Shown: one piece after another, positions 37,009 to 45,305 of the stretch
Layout: every line of letters starts with the position of its first letter
Position numbering within the stretch: the first letter of the stretch is position 1
NCBI RefSeq assembly: GCF_028737265.1
Contig: NZ_JAQZAK010000003.1
Span: 186,001 to 250,000, forward strand
DNA length: 64,000 bases
Origin: Actinomycetospora callitridis
GTDB lineage: Bacteria; Actinomycetota; Actinomycetes; Mycobacteriales; Pseudonocardiaceae
Direction of reading: 5' to 3'
Translations under genes and position numbers: made by a program
Notes under the pieces: model-generated
What the model was told of the DNA's origin: nothing
The model's input: only the letters and a program-made list of their open reading frames with translations
The model's database searches: none

Positions 37009-38564
37009 CCCGACGGTCGGTCACCGGGACGACCGAGCACGACGACTGGGTCAACCCGCTGCGGGACGCCCGCGACAAGCGCCTGCCCCGCATCGCCGGG
37101 CCCTCGGGACTCGTGCTCTTCGGGGTCACCGGCGACCTCGCCCGCAAGAAGCTCATGCCGGCGATCTACGACCTGGCGAACCGCGGGCTGCTCCCGCCCG
37201 GCTTCGCCCTCGTCGGGTTCGCCCGGCGCGACTGGGCGGACGAGGACTTCGCCGAGGTCGTCCACGACGCCGTGCGCGAGCACTCCCGCACCCCGTTCCG
37301 CCAGGAGGTCTGGGACCGCCTGGCGGAGGGGCTGCGGTTCGTCCAGGGCACCTTCGACGACGACGAGGCGTTCGACCGCCTCGCCGCGTGCGTGCAGGAG
37401 CTCGACGAGCAGCGCGGCACCAACGGCAACCACGCGTTCTACCTCTCGATCCCGCCCTCGGCCTTCCCGACCGTCTGCAAGCAGCTCTCGCGCTCGGGCC
37501 TGGCCGACGACGAGGGCGACGTCTGGCGTCGCGTGGTGATCGAGAAGCCGTTCGGCCACGACCTGCGCTCGGCGCAGGAGCTCAACGCGATCGTCAACGA
37601 CGTCTTCCCCGAGGACGCGGTCTTCCGCATCGACCACTACCTCGGCAAGGAGACCGTCCAGAACCTGCTGGCCCTGCGGTTCGCCAACGAGCTCTTCGAG
37701 CCGATCTGGAACGCCCACCACGTCGACCACGTGCAGATCACGATGGCCGAGGACATCGGCGTCGGCGGTCGCGCGGGCTACTACGACGGCATCGGCGCGG
37801 CCCGCGACGTCATCCAGAACCACCTGCTGCAGCTCCTCGCGCTGACGGCGATGGAGGAGCCGGTCTCCTTCTCCCCCGACGACCTGCGCGAGGAGAAGAT
37901 CAAGGTCCTGTCGGCCGTGAAGCTCGCCGAGCCGCTGGACGAGACCACCGCCCGCGGGCAGTACGCCGCGGGGTGGCAGGGGTCGTCGGAGGTCAGGGGC
38001 CTCCAGCAGGAGGACGGCTTCCCGGCCGACTCGGTCACCGAGACCTACGCCGCGATCACCTGCGAGGTGAACACCCGCCGCTGGGCAGGCGTGCCGTTCT
38101 ACCTGCGCACCGGCAAGCGGCTCGGGCGGCGCGTCACCGAGATCGCGATCGTGTTCGAGCGGGCCCCGCACCTGCCGTTCGACCAGACCATGACCGAGGA
38201 GCTCGGCCAGAACGCGCTGGTCGTGCGCGTGCAGCCGGACGAGGGCGTCACCCTGCGGTTCGGGTCGAAGGTGCCGGGCTCGGGCATGGAGGTCCGCGAC
38301 GTCACGATGGACTTCGGCTACGGCACGGCGTTCACCGAGGCCTCCCCCGAGGCCTACGAGCGCCTGCTGCTCGACGTCCTGCTCGGCGAGCCGTCGCTCT
38401 TCCCCACCAACACCGAGGTCGAGCTGTCCTGGCGGATCCTCGACCCGGTGATCGAGAAGTGGCACCGGGAGGGCACCCCGGACAGCTACAACGCCGGCAC
38501 CTGGGGCCCGCCGTCGGCCGACACGCTGCTCCACCGCACCGGCCGGCAGTGGCGTCGTCCCTGA
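37005..38564 (+). CDS. zwf: glucose-6-phosphate 1-dehydrogenase
   Basis: This 519-residue enzyme oxidises glucose 6-phosphate to 6-phosphogluconolactone. It has the coenzyme motif LFGVTGDLARKKLMPAIYDL (about 38-57), the conserved EKPFGHD and the active-site RIDHYLGKETVQNLLALRF (about 208-226), then IPFYLRTGK-like VPFYLRTGKRL. The GTG start overlaps pgi. It is followed by opcA, its known allosteric activator in actinobacteria. Confidence 0.97.
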   Translation: MTRRSVTGTTEHDDWVNPLRDARDKRLPRIAGPSGLVLFGVTGDLARKKLMPAIYDLANRGLLPPGFALVGFARRDWADEDFAEVVHDAVREHSRTPFRQEVWDRLAEGLRFVQGTFDDDEAFDRLAACVQELDEQRGTNGNHAFYLSIPPSAFPTVCKQLSRSGLADDEGDVWRRVVIEKPFGHDLRSAQELNAIVNDVFPEDAVFRIDHYLGKETVQNLLALRFANELFEPIWNAHHVDHVQITMAEDIGVGGRAGYYDGIGAARDVIQNHLLQLLALTAMEEPVSFSPDDLREEKIKVLSAVKLAEPLDETTARGQYAAGWQGSSEVRGLQQEDGFPADSVTETYAAITCEVNTRRWAGVPFYLRTGKRLGRRVTEIAIVFERAPHLPFDQTMTEELGQNALVVRVQPDEGVTLRFGSKVPGSGMEVRDVTMDFGYGTAFTEASPEAYERLLLDVLLGEPSLFPTNTEVELSWRILDPVIEKWHREGTPDSYNAGTWGPPSADTLLHRTGRQWRRP

Positions 38565-38592
38565 CGCGAGCGCGTCGACGAAGGAGACAACC

Positions 38593-39561
38593 GTGATCGT
38601 GGACCTGCCGTCGACGGACACGTCGGCGGTCAACCGGACGATGGTCGACCTGCGCGAGAGCGCGGGCGCCGTCGCGCTCGGGCGGGTGCTGACGCTCCTG
38701 ATCATCACCGAGGACGGCCCCGACGCCGAGGCCGCCATCCAGGCCGCCAACGACGCCAGCCGCGAGCACCCGTGCCGCGTGCTGGTGCTGGCCCGCGGCA
38801 TCCGGCGGGCCGCCTCCCGCCTCGACGCCCAGATCCGCATCGGGGGCGACGCGGGGGCCAGCGAGGTCATCGTCCTGCGCATGTACGGCCCGCTGGCCGA
38901 CCAGGGCGGGGCGATCGTGGTCCCGCTGCTGCTCCCCGACGCCCCGATCGTCGCGTGGTGGCCGGGCGAGGCGCCGACGTCGCCGTCCGAGGACCCGGTG
39001 GGCAGCGTCGCCGGCCGTCGCATCACCGACGTGGGCTCGGCGAAGTCGCCGTCCAAGGCGCTGGCCAAGCTGCGCCAGCGCTACGCGCCGGGCGACACCG
39101 ACCTCGCCTGGAGCCGCATCACCAGCTGGCGCGCCCTGCTGACCGCCGCGCTGGACCAGCCCCCGCACGACCGCGTGACACGCGCGGCGGTGGGCGGCGC
39201 GCCCGACTCGGCGTCCGCCGACCTGCTCACCGGCTGGCTGGCCTCCCGCCTCGGCTGCCCCGTCTCGCGCACCACCCGGGACGTGCCGGGCGGCCAGGGC
39301 GGGCAGATCTCGATGGTCCGCCTCGAGCGCGCGAGCGGGCCGATCGAGCTGGTCCGCCTCGACGCGAAGAGCGCGATGCTCTCCCAGCCCGGGCAGCCCG
39401 ACCGTCGCGTCGCCCTCTCCCGGCGCACGACCCGCGAGTGCCTGGCCGAGGAGCTGCGCCGGCTCGACCCCGACGACATCTACGCCGAGGCCATCGAGGC
39501 GATGCCGACGGCCCGCAGCCGGTCCAAGGGCTCCCCCACCGCGGCGAAGGCGGACGCATGA
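38593..39561 (+). CDS. opcA: glucose-6-phosphate dehydrogenase assembly protein OpcA
   Basis: OpcA binds glucose-6-phosphate dehydrogenase and is needed for its full activity, with redox control known in cyanobacteria. The 322-residue protein has RVLTLLIITEDG, HPCRVLVLARG, SEVIVLRMYGPLADQGGAIVVPLLLPDAPIVAWWPG in segments (about 95-130) and ITDVGSAKSPSKALAKL. AAGGAGA precedes the GTG. It overlaps pgl by an ATGA junction. Confidence 0.95.
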   Translation: MIVDLPSTDTSAVNRTMVDLRESAGAVALGRVLTLLIITEDGPDAEAAIQAANDASREHPCRVLVLARGIRRAASRLDAQIRIGGDAGASEVIVLRMYGPLADQGGAIVVPLLLPDAPIVAWWPGEAPTSPSEDPVGSVAGRRITDVGSAKSPSKALAKLRQRYAPGDTDLAWSRITSWRALLTAALDQPPHDRVTRAAVGGAPDSASADLLTGWLASRLGCPVSRTTRDVPGGQGGQISMVRLERASGPIELVRLDAKSAMLSQPGQPDRRVALSRRTTRECLAEELRRLDPDDIYAEAIEAMPTARSRSKGSPTAAKADA

Positions 39562-40325
39562 GCACCCCCGAGGTCGTCGTCCACCCCGACACCGACACGA
39601 CGGCGTCCGACGCCGCCGACCGCCTGATCACCGCGCTCGCCGCGGCGCAGGCGGCCCGGGGCACCGCGTCGGTGGTGCTCACCGGCGGCGGGGTCGGGAT
39701 CGCGATGCTGCGCGAGGTGGCGTCGTCCACCCGGCGCGACGCCGTCGACTGGGGTGCGGTCGAGGTGTTCTGGGGCGACGAGCGCTTCGTCCCCGCCGGC
39801 GACGCCGAGCGCAACGACGCCCAGGCCCGCGAGGCCCTGCTCGACGCGCTGCCCCTCGACCCGGCGCGGGTGCACCCGATGGCGCCGTCCGATGCGCCCG
39901 AGGAGGCCGGCGGCGGCGACCCGGACCTCGCCGCCGACGTCTACGCGAAGACGCTCTCGTCGGCGGCGGCGCGGCTCGGGGGCGACGCGATCCCGGCCTT
40001 CGACGTGCTGCTCGCCGGCTGCGGGCCGGAGGGCCACGTGCTGTCGGTCTTCCCGGACTCGCCCGCGGTGCACGCGACGGCGGCCGGGGTGGTCGCCGTC
40101 CGCGACTGCCCCAAGCCGCCGCCCACCCGCGTCTCGCTGACGCTGGCGGCGGCCCGCCACGCCCGCGAGGTGTGGCTGGTGGCCACCGGCGAGGGCAAGG
40201 CCGAGGTCATCGCCCGGGCCCACGCCGGCGCCGCCGAGGCCGACGTCCCGATCGCCGGCCTCCGCGGCACCGAGCGGACCCTCTGGCTCCTCGACGAGGC
40301 GGCGGCGGGCGACCTGTCGTCGTAG
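39558..40325 (+). CDS. pgl: 6-phosphogluconolactonase
   Basis: This 255-residue DevB-type enzyme hydrolyses 6-phosphogluconolactone. It has SVVLTGGGVGIAMLREV (about 36), VEVFWGDERFVPAGDAERNDAQAREALLD (in segments, about 66-95), FDVLLAGCGPEGHVLSVFPDSPAV (about 148) and RVSLTLAAARHAREVWLVATGEGKAEVI. The catalytic GPDGH motif reads GPEGH here. It closes the operon; a family B repeat starts 9 bases after its TAG stop. Confidence 0.95.
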   Translation: MSTPEVVVHPDTDTTASDAADRLITALAAAQAARGTASVVLTGGGVGIAMLREVASSTRRDAVDWGAVEVFWGDERFVPAGDAERNDAQAREALLDALPLDPARVHPMAPSDAPEEAGGGDPDLAADVYAKTLSSAAARLGGDAIPAFDVLLAGCGPEGHVLSVFPDSPAVHATAAGVVAVRDCPKPPPTRVSLTLAAARHAREVWLVATGEGKAEVIARAHAGAAEADVPIAGLRGTERTLWLLDEAAAGDLSS

Positions 40326-40333
40326 GAACGCAA

Positions 40334-40378
40334 CGAACGGGCGGTTCGCTGCTTCTAGGCGCCCGAAGTCCCCGTTCG
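40334..40378. repeat. family B intergenic repeat, copy 2
   Basis: CGAACGGG (40334-40341) pairs with 40371-40378, and inside it GGGCG pairs with CGCCC around GTTCGCTGCTTCTAGG. GTTCGCTGCTTCTAGGCGC (40344-40362) is identical to copy 1 at 17525-17543. It follows the pgl stop and also supplies the TAG stop and last codons of the minus-strand small membrane protein gene. Confidence 0.8.
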
Positions 40379-40636
40379 CACCGGCGCTACGGGCGCCGCC
40401 GGCGTCTCCCAGGGACGCAGCGAGCGCTCGAAGAGCTCCCAGCACCGGAGCTGGGCGAACCACGCGCGGGCGAGGCGGAGGTCCCGGCGCGGCGTGTGCT
40501 CGCGGACCGGGCCGGTGGGCCAGGCGGCGTCGCGACCGGTCGGGTCGCCGGACATCCGGGAGTCGGCGCCGTAGCGCGCGACGAGCAGGAGCCCGGCGAC
40601 GACGAGGACGCCGAGCAGGGTGACCGTGAGGGCCAT
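40355..40636 (-). CDS. small membrane protein, paralogue 1
   Basis: This 93-residue protein has one N-terminal membrane helix (LTVTLLGVLVVAGLLLVARYG), then DSRMSGDPTGRDAAWP and a cytoplasmic or external tail ending near ELFERSLRPWE. It is clearly related to the protein at 42277-42540: both share ARYGAD, DPTGRD, AWP and a DRSLRPWE/ERSLRPWE end. AGGAG lies 9 bases before the ATG. Its last 7 codons come from the family B repeat. The function is unknown. The MocR regulator lies between the two paralogues. Confidence 0.75.
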   Translation of the reverse strand: MALTVTLLGVLVVAGLLLVARYGADSRMSGDPTGRDAAWPTGPVREHTPRRDLRLARAWFAQLRCWELFERSLRPWETPAAPVAPVRTGTSGA

Positions 40637-40708
40637 CGGGAGCTCCTAGGGGGATCGCAGTGGGCGGGACGTCCTCCAGGGTGGCTCCCGGTGGCAGGAG
40701 GCGCCACG

Positions 40709-40752
40709 GCCACTTCACGCCAAGTGGCAGAGCTAGTGGCAGAAGTGGCAGA
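40709..40752 (+). promoter_or_regulatory. MocR operator candidate: inverted plus triple direct repeats
   Basis: AGTGGCAGA occurs three times (40723-40731, 40735-40743, 40744-40752). The first copy also forms an inverted repeat with GCCACTT (40709-40715). The array ends 8 bases before the MocR start codon and lies between it and the divergent small membrane protein gene. MocR-type regulators bind direct repeats of this kind, so it is probably the regulator's own site. Confidence 0.6.
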
Positions 40753-40760
40753 CTGCAGCC

Positions 40761-42293
40761 ATGGACGTCCAGCTCGGTGCCGGGAGCCTCGCCCGCCTGC
40801 TCACCGGGTGGCGTGACGACGGCGGCACGGGCGCGAGCGCCCAGGCCGCGCTGGCGACCCGGGTGTCGTCGCTGCTCACCGACGGGCGGCTCGCCGCCGG
40901 GACGCGGGTGCCCAGCGAGCGCGAGCTCGCCGCGGCCCTGGGCATCGGACGGGGCACGGTGGCCGCCGCGTACGAGCAGCTGCGCGAGGACGGCTACCTG
41001 GTGCGCCGCCGGGGCTCGGGCACCTGGACGGCCCTCCCGAGCGCGACACCGGCCGGCTCGGGCGGCGTCGTCCCGGCGGCCTTCGGCGGGGTCACGCCGA
41101 CCCCCGCCGCCGGGTACACGCCGTTCGCGCCGATGGGGCCGGTGAGCGGGTGGTCGCCGGGCCGCGACGTCATCGACCTGGCCCACGCCGCGCCCTGGGC
41201 GCCCATGGAGGCCGTGGGCGAGGCCGCCGCCCGCGCGCTGACCGAGCTGCCCGTGCACCTCGCGAGCACCGGCTACGACGTCCTCGGCCTGCCCGTGCTC
41301 CGCGAGGCCGTCGCCGCGCGCCTGAGCGCCCAGGGACTGCGCACCTCCGCCGACGAGATCATGGTGACCGCGGGCGCCCAGCACGCCCACGCCCTCGTCG
41401 CCCGCGCGCTCGTGCGTCCCGGCGACCGCGTGCTCATGGAGCAGCCCACCTACCCCGGCGCCATCGACCTCGCCCGCCACGTCTCGGCGCGCGCGGTGCC
41501 GGTGGCGATGGTGGAGCAGGACGGCGTCCACGGCTGGGACGTCGAGGCGATCGCGGCGGCGCTGCGGGCCGCCACGCCGGCCGTCGGCTACCTCGTGCCC
41601 GACCACCAGAACCCCACCGGCGCCGTGATGGACGCCGAGACCCGGGCCGCCGTCGTGGCGGCCGCGGCGCGGCACGGCGTCCCCCTGGTCGTCGACGACT
41701 GCCTGCGCGAGATGTGGATCGACGCCCCCGGCCCGCCGCCCCTCGGCGCCTGGTCCACCGGCGGCGCCACCCCGGTGATCACCACCGGGTCGCTGTCGAA
41801 GACCGTGTGGGGCGGCCTGCGCATCGGCTGGCTGCGCGCCCCGCGGACCCTCCTGCAGCGGGTCGCGGCGGTGCGGGCGTCGGACGACATCTCGACCCCG
41901 GTGCTCGAGCAGCTCGTGGCCGTCGGGCTGCTCGAGAAGCTCGACGACCTCGTCGCCGACGGGCGCCGGGTGCTGGCCCACCGCCGTGACCACCTGCGGG
42001 CGGCGCTCGCGCGGGCCGTCCCGGAGTGGCGGGCCCCGAAGCCCTCCGGGGGCTTCAGCCTCTGGGTCGACCTCGGCGCGCCCCGCTCCAGCGCCCTCGT
42101 CGACGCCGCCTCCCGTCACGGCGTGCTGCTCGCCGCCGGCCCCCGCTTCGCCACCGGCGGCGCCTTCGAGCAGTACCTCCGCCTGCCCTACACCCTCTCC
42201 ACCGACGCCCTCGACGACGCCGTCGCGCGGCTCGCCCGGGCGTGGGAGTCGCTGGGGGTCGGCGCCGCCCCGTCGCTCACGACCGTCGTGTGA
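40761..42293 (+). CDS. MocR-type (GntR HTH + aminotransferase) regulator
   Basis: This 510-residue fusion has a GntR winged helix (about 25-92: RVPSERELAAALGIGRGTVAAAYEQLREDGYLV in part) joined to an aminotransferase-class I/II-like domain (about 140-505). PLP-site features are VPDHQNPTGAVMD, VVDDCLREMW and the Lys in TTGSLSKTVWGGLRIGW (about 352). MocR proteins use PLP or its amino acid adducts as effectors and usually activate a neighbouring gene. Here the neighbours on both sides are the paralogous small membrane proteins. No ribosome binding site stands before the ATG, so the mRNA may be leaderless. Confidence 0.92.
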   Translation: MDVQLGAGSLARLLTGWRDDGGTGASAQAALATRVSSLLTDGRLAAGTRVPSERELAAALGIGRGTVAAAYEQLREDGYLVRRRGSGTWTALPSATPAGSGGVVPAAFGGVTPTPAAGYTPFAPMGPVSGWSPGRDVIDLAHAAPWAPMEAVGEAAARALTELPVHLASTGYDVLGLPVLREAVAARLSAQGLRTSADEIMVTAGAQHAHALVARALVRPGDRVLMEQPTYPGAIDLARHVSARAVPVAMVEQDGVHGWDVEAIAAALRAATPAVGYLVPDHQNPTGAVMDAETRAAVVAAAARHGVPLVVDDCLREMWIDAPGPPPLGAWSTGGATPVITTGSLSKTVWGGLRIGWLRAPRTLLQRVAAVRASDDISTPVLEQLVAVGLLEKLDDLVADGRRVLAHRRDHLRAALARAVPEWRAPKPSGGFSLWVDLGAPRSSALVDAASRHGVLLAAGPRFATGGAFEQYLRLPYTLSTDALDDAVARLARAWESLGVGAAPSLTTVV

Positions 42294-42540
42294 GGTCCCG
42301 CGACTCCTGCTCCCACGGCCGCAGGCTGCGGTCGTAGGCCTCCCACAGGCGGCGGTGCGCCGCGATCCGGTGCGCCAGCTCGCCGAGCAGGACCGCGTCG
42401 CCCCGCATCGTGTGCGGCCGGCGGGTCACCGGCCAGGCCGGGTCGCGCCCGGTCGGGTCGGCCTCGCTGCGCGTGTCCGCGCCGTAGCGCGCCACCGCGA
42501 GGAACCCCAGCACCAGCAGTACTCCCCAGAACGTGACCAT
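42277..42540 (-). CDS. small membrane protein, paralogue 2
   Basis: This 87-residue protein has an N-terminal membrane helix (VTFWGVLLVLGFLAVARYG) and a soluble tail with DPTGRDPAWP and DRSLRPWEQE. It is paralogous to the 40355-40636 product. The second of two nearby ATGs (42540) is chosen because AAGGAG lies 9 bases before it and the resulting N-terminus aligns with its paralogue. Its 3' end overlaps the MocR gene by 17 bp on the opposite strand. The function is unknown. Confidence 0.75.
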   Translation of the reverse strand: MVTFWGVLLVLGFLAVARYGADTRSEADPTGRDPAWPVTRRPHTMRGDAVLLGELAHRIAAHRRLWEAYDRSLRPWEQESRDLTRRS

Positions 42541-42622
42541 CTCCGCCATCTCCTTCGCCGCTCTGCCGAACAGCAACCATTCTCGAAGGCCGGAGCGCTG
42601 GACTCCATGGCGTTCTCACGGG

Positions 42623-42628
42623 GATAGT
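42623..42628 (+). promoter_or_regulatory. possible -10 box, leaderless-type, for the Lrp gene
   Basis: GATAGT ends 6 bases before the ATG at 42635, and no ribosome binding site is present. This fits a leaderless mRNA. Confidence 0.3.
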
Positions 42629-42634
42629 GGCCGT

Positions 42635-43126
42635 ATGACCACGAGTTCGGAAGTACGGACGGGCCCGCGCCTGGAGAACGACAAGGTGCTCGACGAGACC
42701 AACCGGCGCATCCTCACGGAGCTCGCCGACGACCCCCGCCTGAGCATGTCGGCGCTCGGGCGCCGCGTCGGGATGTCGGCGCCGGCGGTCACCGAGCGGG
42801 TGCAGCGCCTCGAGCGTCTCGGGGTGATCCGGGGGTACCGGCTCGACGTCGACCCCGCGGCGCTCGGCTACCCCATCGCCGCCTGGGTCCGCGTCCGGCC
42901 CGCCCTGGGGCACGGGAAGATCGCCGAGCAGATCGCGGACCGGCAGCCCGAGGTCGTCGAGTGCCACAAGATCACCGGTGAGGACTGCCTGCTCATGCGC
43001 GTGCAGGTGCGCGACGTCGCCGACCTCGACCGCGTCCTCGAGGGCTGGCAGGAGCACGCCTCCACCGTCACCTCGGTCATCAAGAGCACCCCGGTCGAGC
43101 CGCGGAACATGCTGACCGTGGCCTGA
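42635..43126 (+). CDS. Lrp/AsnC family regulator
   Basis: This 163-residue protein has an AsnC-type HTH (about 20-70: LDETNRRILTELADDPRLSMSALGRRVGMS, in two segments, then PAVTERVQRLE) and a C-terminal RAM ligand-binding domain with VVECHKITGEDCLLMRVQVRDVADLD. Such regulators respond to amino acids or related small molecules. It could govern the nearby decarboxylase or MocR cluster, but no target site was identified. ATG 42635 is the start that gives the normal family N-terminus. Confidence 0.93.
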   Translation: MTTSSEVRTGPRLENDKVLDETNRRILTELADDPRLSMSALGRRVGMSAPAVTERVQRLERLGVIRGYRLDVDPAALGYPIAAWVRVRPALGHGKIAEQIADRQPEVVECHKITGEDCLLMRVQVRDVADLDRVLEGWQEHASTVTSVIKSTPVEPRNMLTVA

Positions 43127-43186
43127 CACGGCGGGCCCGCGGGAGCATGATCAGAGTTCCTGCTGGTCGTCGTGAGGAGCACGAGA

Positions 43187-43645
43187 ATGTCCGAGCCGGG
43201 TTCCGCCACGGGCGCCGTCGTCGTCGGCGTGGACGGGAGCGACGGGTCGCGCGCCGCCCTCGAGTACGCGATGGACGAGGCCGCGCGCCGCGGGGTCCCG
43301 GTGCGGGCGATCATGGCGTACGCGGGCCCGGACGTCTGGTCGAGCGCCGAGGGCGTCATCCCCGACGCCCGCATCCTGCACGACGCGGCGGCGCGCGACG
43401 TGCGGGCGCTCGTCGACGAGGTGTCGGCGACGCGTGCCGCCCGGGGCGCCCCCGCGCCGCCCGTCGTCGAGGCCGACATCGCCATGGGCCCGGCGTCGAC
43501 CGTCCTGATCCACCACTCCCGCGGCGCCGCGGTGCTCGTGGTGGGCCACCGGGGCCGCGGCGGGCTCGCGAGCCGGGTCATCGGCTCGGTCGGCCTCAGC
43601 GCCGTCATCCACGCCGAGTGCACCGTGGTCGTGGTGCGGGACTGA
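43187..43645 (+). CDS. universal stress protein (UspA family), second copy
   Basis: This 152-residue USP has VVVGVDGSDGSRAALEYAMDEA at the N-terminus and the ATP-binding end GHRGRGGLASRVIGSVGLSAVIHAECTVVVVR, with Gly-x2-Gly-x9-Gly-Ser intact. It differs clearly from the 16045 copy and is monocistronic. GAGGAG lies 7 bases before the chosen ATG; GTG 43172 is also in frame. Its role is general stress or dormancy physiology by family analogy. Confidence 0.92.
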   Translation: MSEPGSATGAVVVGVDGSDGSRAALEYAMDEAARRGVPVRAIMAYAGPDVWSSAEGVIPDARILHDAAARDVRALVDEVSATRAARGAPAPPVVEADIAMGPASTVLIHHSRGAAVLVVGHRGRGGLASRVIGSVGLSAVIHAECTVVVVRD

Positions 43646-43660
43646 AGCCGCTCGAAACGC

Positions 43661-45229
43661 TCAGCGCACGATCACGTCCACCACGACCGGGCCCGACGAG
43701 CACAGGGCCTCCGTGAGGGCGGGCACCAGCTCGTCGGGACGTTCGACGCGCACGCCCGGGACGCCCTGGCCGGCCGCGAGGGCGACGAAGTCGAGCCCCG
43801 GGAGCGCCGTGCCCACCGGCTTGCTGATCCCGAAGTGCTCGGCGAACTGGTCGAGGGCGCGGTAGCGGGCGTTGTGCACCACGACCACGGTCAGCGGGAC
43901 GCCCTGCTGCGCCGCGGACCACAGCGCCTGGATCCCGTACATCGCCGAACCGTCGCCCACGAGCGCCACCACCCGCTCCAGCCGCCCCATCGCCATCCCC
44001 ACCGCCGCGGGCAGCCCGTGCCCCAGCCCGCCGCTGGCGCAGGTGAAGAAGCTCCCGGATCGGTCGAAGGGCAGGTGGTCGTGCATCGGCCCGCGGGTCG
44101 CCGGGGCCTCCTCGACGACCACGGAGTCGGCCGGCCGCAGGTCCGCGAGCGTCTGGAGCAGCAGTTCCTCGGTGATGCCCTCGTCCTCGGCCTCCACCCG
44201 CTCGACGGCCGGTGGCGGCGCCGGGAGCGGGCGCTCCGGCGGCGGCGGCCCCGCGAGCAGGGCGTGCACGCCGTGGCGTACGCCGGTGACGATCGAGGTG
44301 CCCACCGGTGTCCAAGCGGCGTGCGCCGGGTCGTCGGTGAGCTGGACCAGCGTCGTGCCCTCGGGCACCGCGGTGTCGCCCTCCACCGCGCCCTCGGTGT
44401 GGAACGGGAAGACCGGGGCACCGAGCACCAGCACGAGGTCGTGCTCGCGCAGCGCCGCCCGGATGCCGTCGTGCGCGGCCGGCAGGAAGCCGCCGAAGAG
44501 CCGGTGGCGCTCGGGGAACCCGCAGCGCGGCGACATCGGGGCGGCGTACACCCGGGCGGCGTGCCGCTCGGCGAGGGCGACGACGTCGTCGAAGGCCCCG
44601 TCCCGGTCCACCTCGCCGCCGACCACGAACGCGGGCGCGCTCGCCGCGGCCAGGTGGTCCGCGACGTGGGCGAGCGCGTCGGGGTCGCCCGCCACCGAGC
44701 CGACGACGCGGTGGGCGGACACGTCGCCCGCGGGCCGGTCCCAGTCGTCGACCGGCACCGACACGAGCACCGGCCCGCACGGCGGCGTGGACGCCACGTG
44801 GATCGCCCGGGCCAGGGTGGCGGGGACGTCGGCGGCCCGGGCCGGCTCGCGCGAGAACTTGACGTAGGGCTCGCCGAACTCGGCCGGGCGCTCGGCGAAC
44901 AGGAACGGCTCCCCCACCAGCAGCGACCGCGCCTGCTGGCCCGCGACCACCACCAGGGGCGTGCGGTTGCGGAAGGCGGTGAAGACGTTCCCCAGCCCGT
45001 GGCCCACCCCGGCCGCCGAGTGCAGGTTCACCAGACCCGGACGGCCGGTGGCCTGCGCGAACCCGTCGGCCATGGCGACCGCCACCGACTCCTGCAGCGC
45101 GAGGGCGTAGCGGAAGTCGTCCGGGAAGTCCCGGAACATCGGCAGCTCCGTGGAACCCGGGTTCCCGAAGATCGTCGTGATGCCGTGCTCGCGCAGCACG
45201 GACAGGGACGCCTCGCGCACCGTCGCCAT
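43661..45229 (-). CDS. benzoylformate decarboxylase-like ThDP enzyme
   Basis: This 522-residue ThDP-dependent decarboxylase matches the benzoylformate decarboxylase (MdlC) type. The catalytic Ser is in GNPGSTELPMF (about 22-32) and the activating Glu in LQESVAVAMADGFA. The active-site His residues are in LHSAAGVGHGLGN (about 69) and FPFHTEGA (about 268), and the ThDP motif is GDGSAMYGIQALWSAAQQGV. This enzyme decarboxylates phenylglyoxylate to benzaldehyde in the mandelate pathway. No other mandelate genes are nearby, so substrate and pathway are open; a related 2-oxo acid is possible. Confidence 0.85.
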   Translation of the reverse strand: MATVREASLSVLREHGITTIFGNPGSTELPMFRDFPDDFRYALALQESVAVAMADGFAQATGRPGLVNLHSAAGVGHGLGNVFTAFRNRTPLVVVAGQQARSLLVGEPFLFAERPAEFGEPYVKFSREPARAADVPATLARAIHVASTPPCGPVLVSVPVDDWDRPAGDVSAHRVVGSVAGDPDALAHVADHLAAASAPAFVVGGEVDRDGAFDDVVALAERHAARVYAAPMSPRCGFPERHRLFGGFLPAAHDGIRAALREHDLVLVLGAPVFPFHTEGAVEGDTAVPEGTTLVQLTDDPAHAAWTPVGTSIVTGVRHGVHALLAGPPPPERPLPAPPPAVERVEAEDEGITEELLLQTLADLRPADSVVVEEAPATRGPMHDHLPFDRSGSFFTCASGGLGHGLPAAVGMAMGRLERVVALVGDGSAMYGIQALWSAAQQGVPLTVVVVHNARYRALDQFAEHFGISKPVGTALPGLDFVALAAGQGVPGVRVERPDELVPALTEALCSSGPVVVDVIVR

Positions 45230-45305
45230 GTGGTCACCCCACCATTCCGCGCCGACTCCCGCGACCGTGGCTCCCGCTCGCCGGAACCCGCGCGAGGATG
45301 GAGGC

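Noticed and set aside
40334..40378. Cloverleaf-like folding of the family B repeat considered as a tRNA
   Set aside because: At 45 bases it is too short and has no T-arm or acceptor features.
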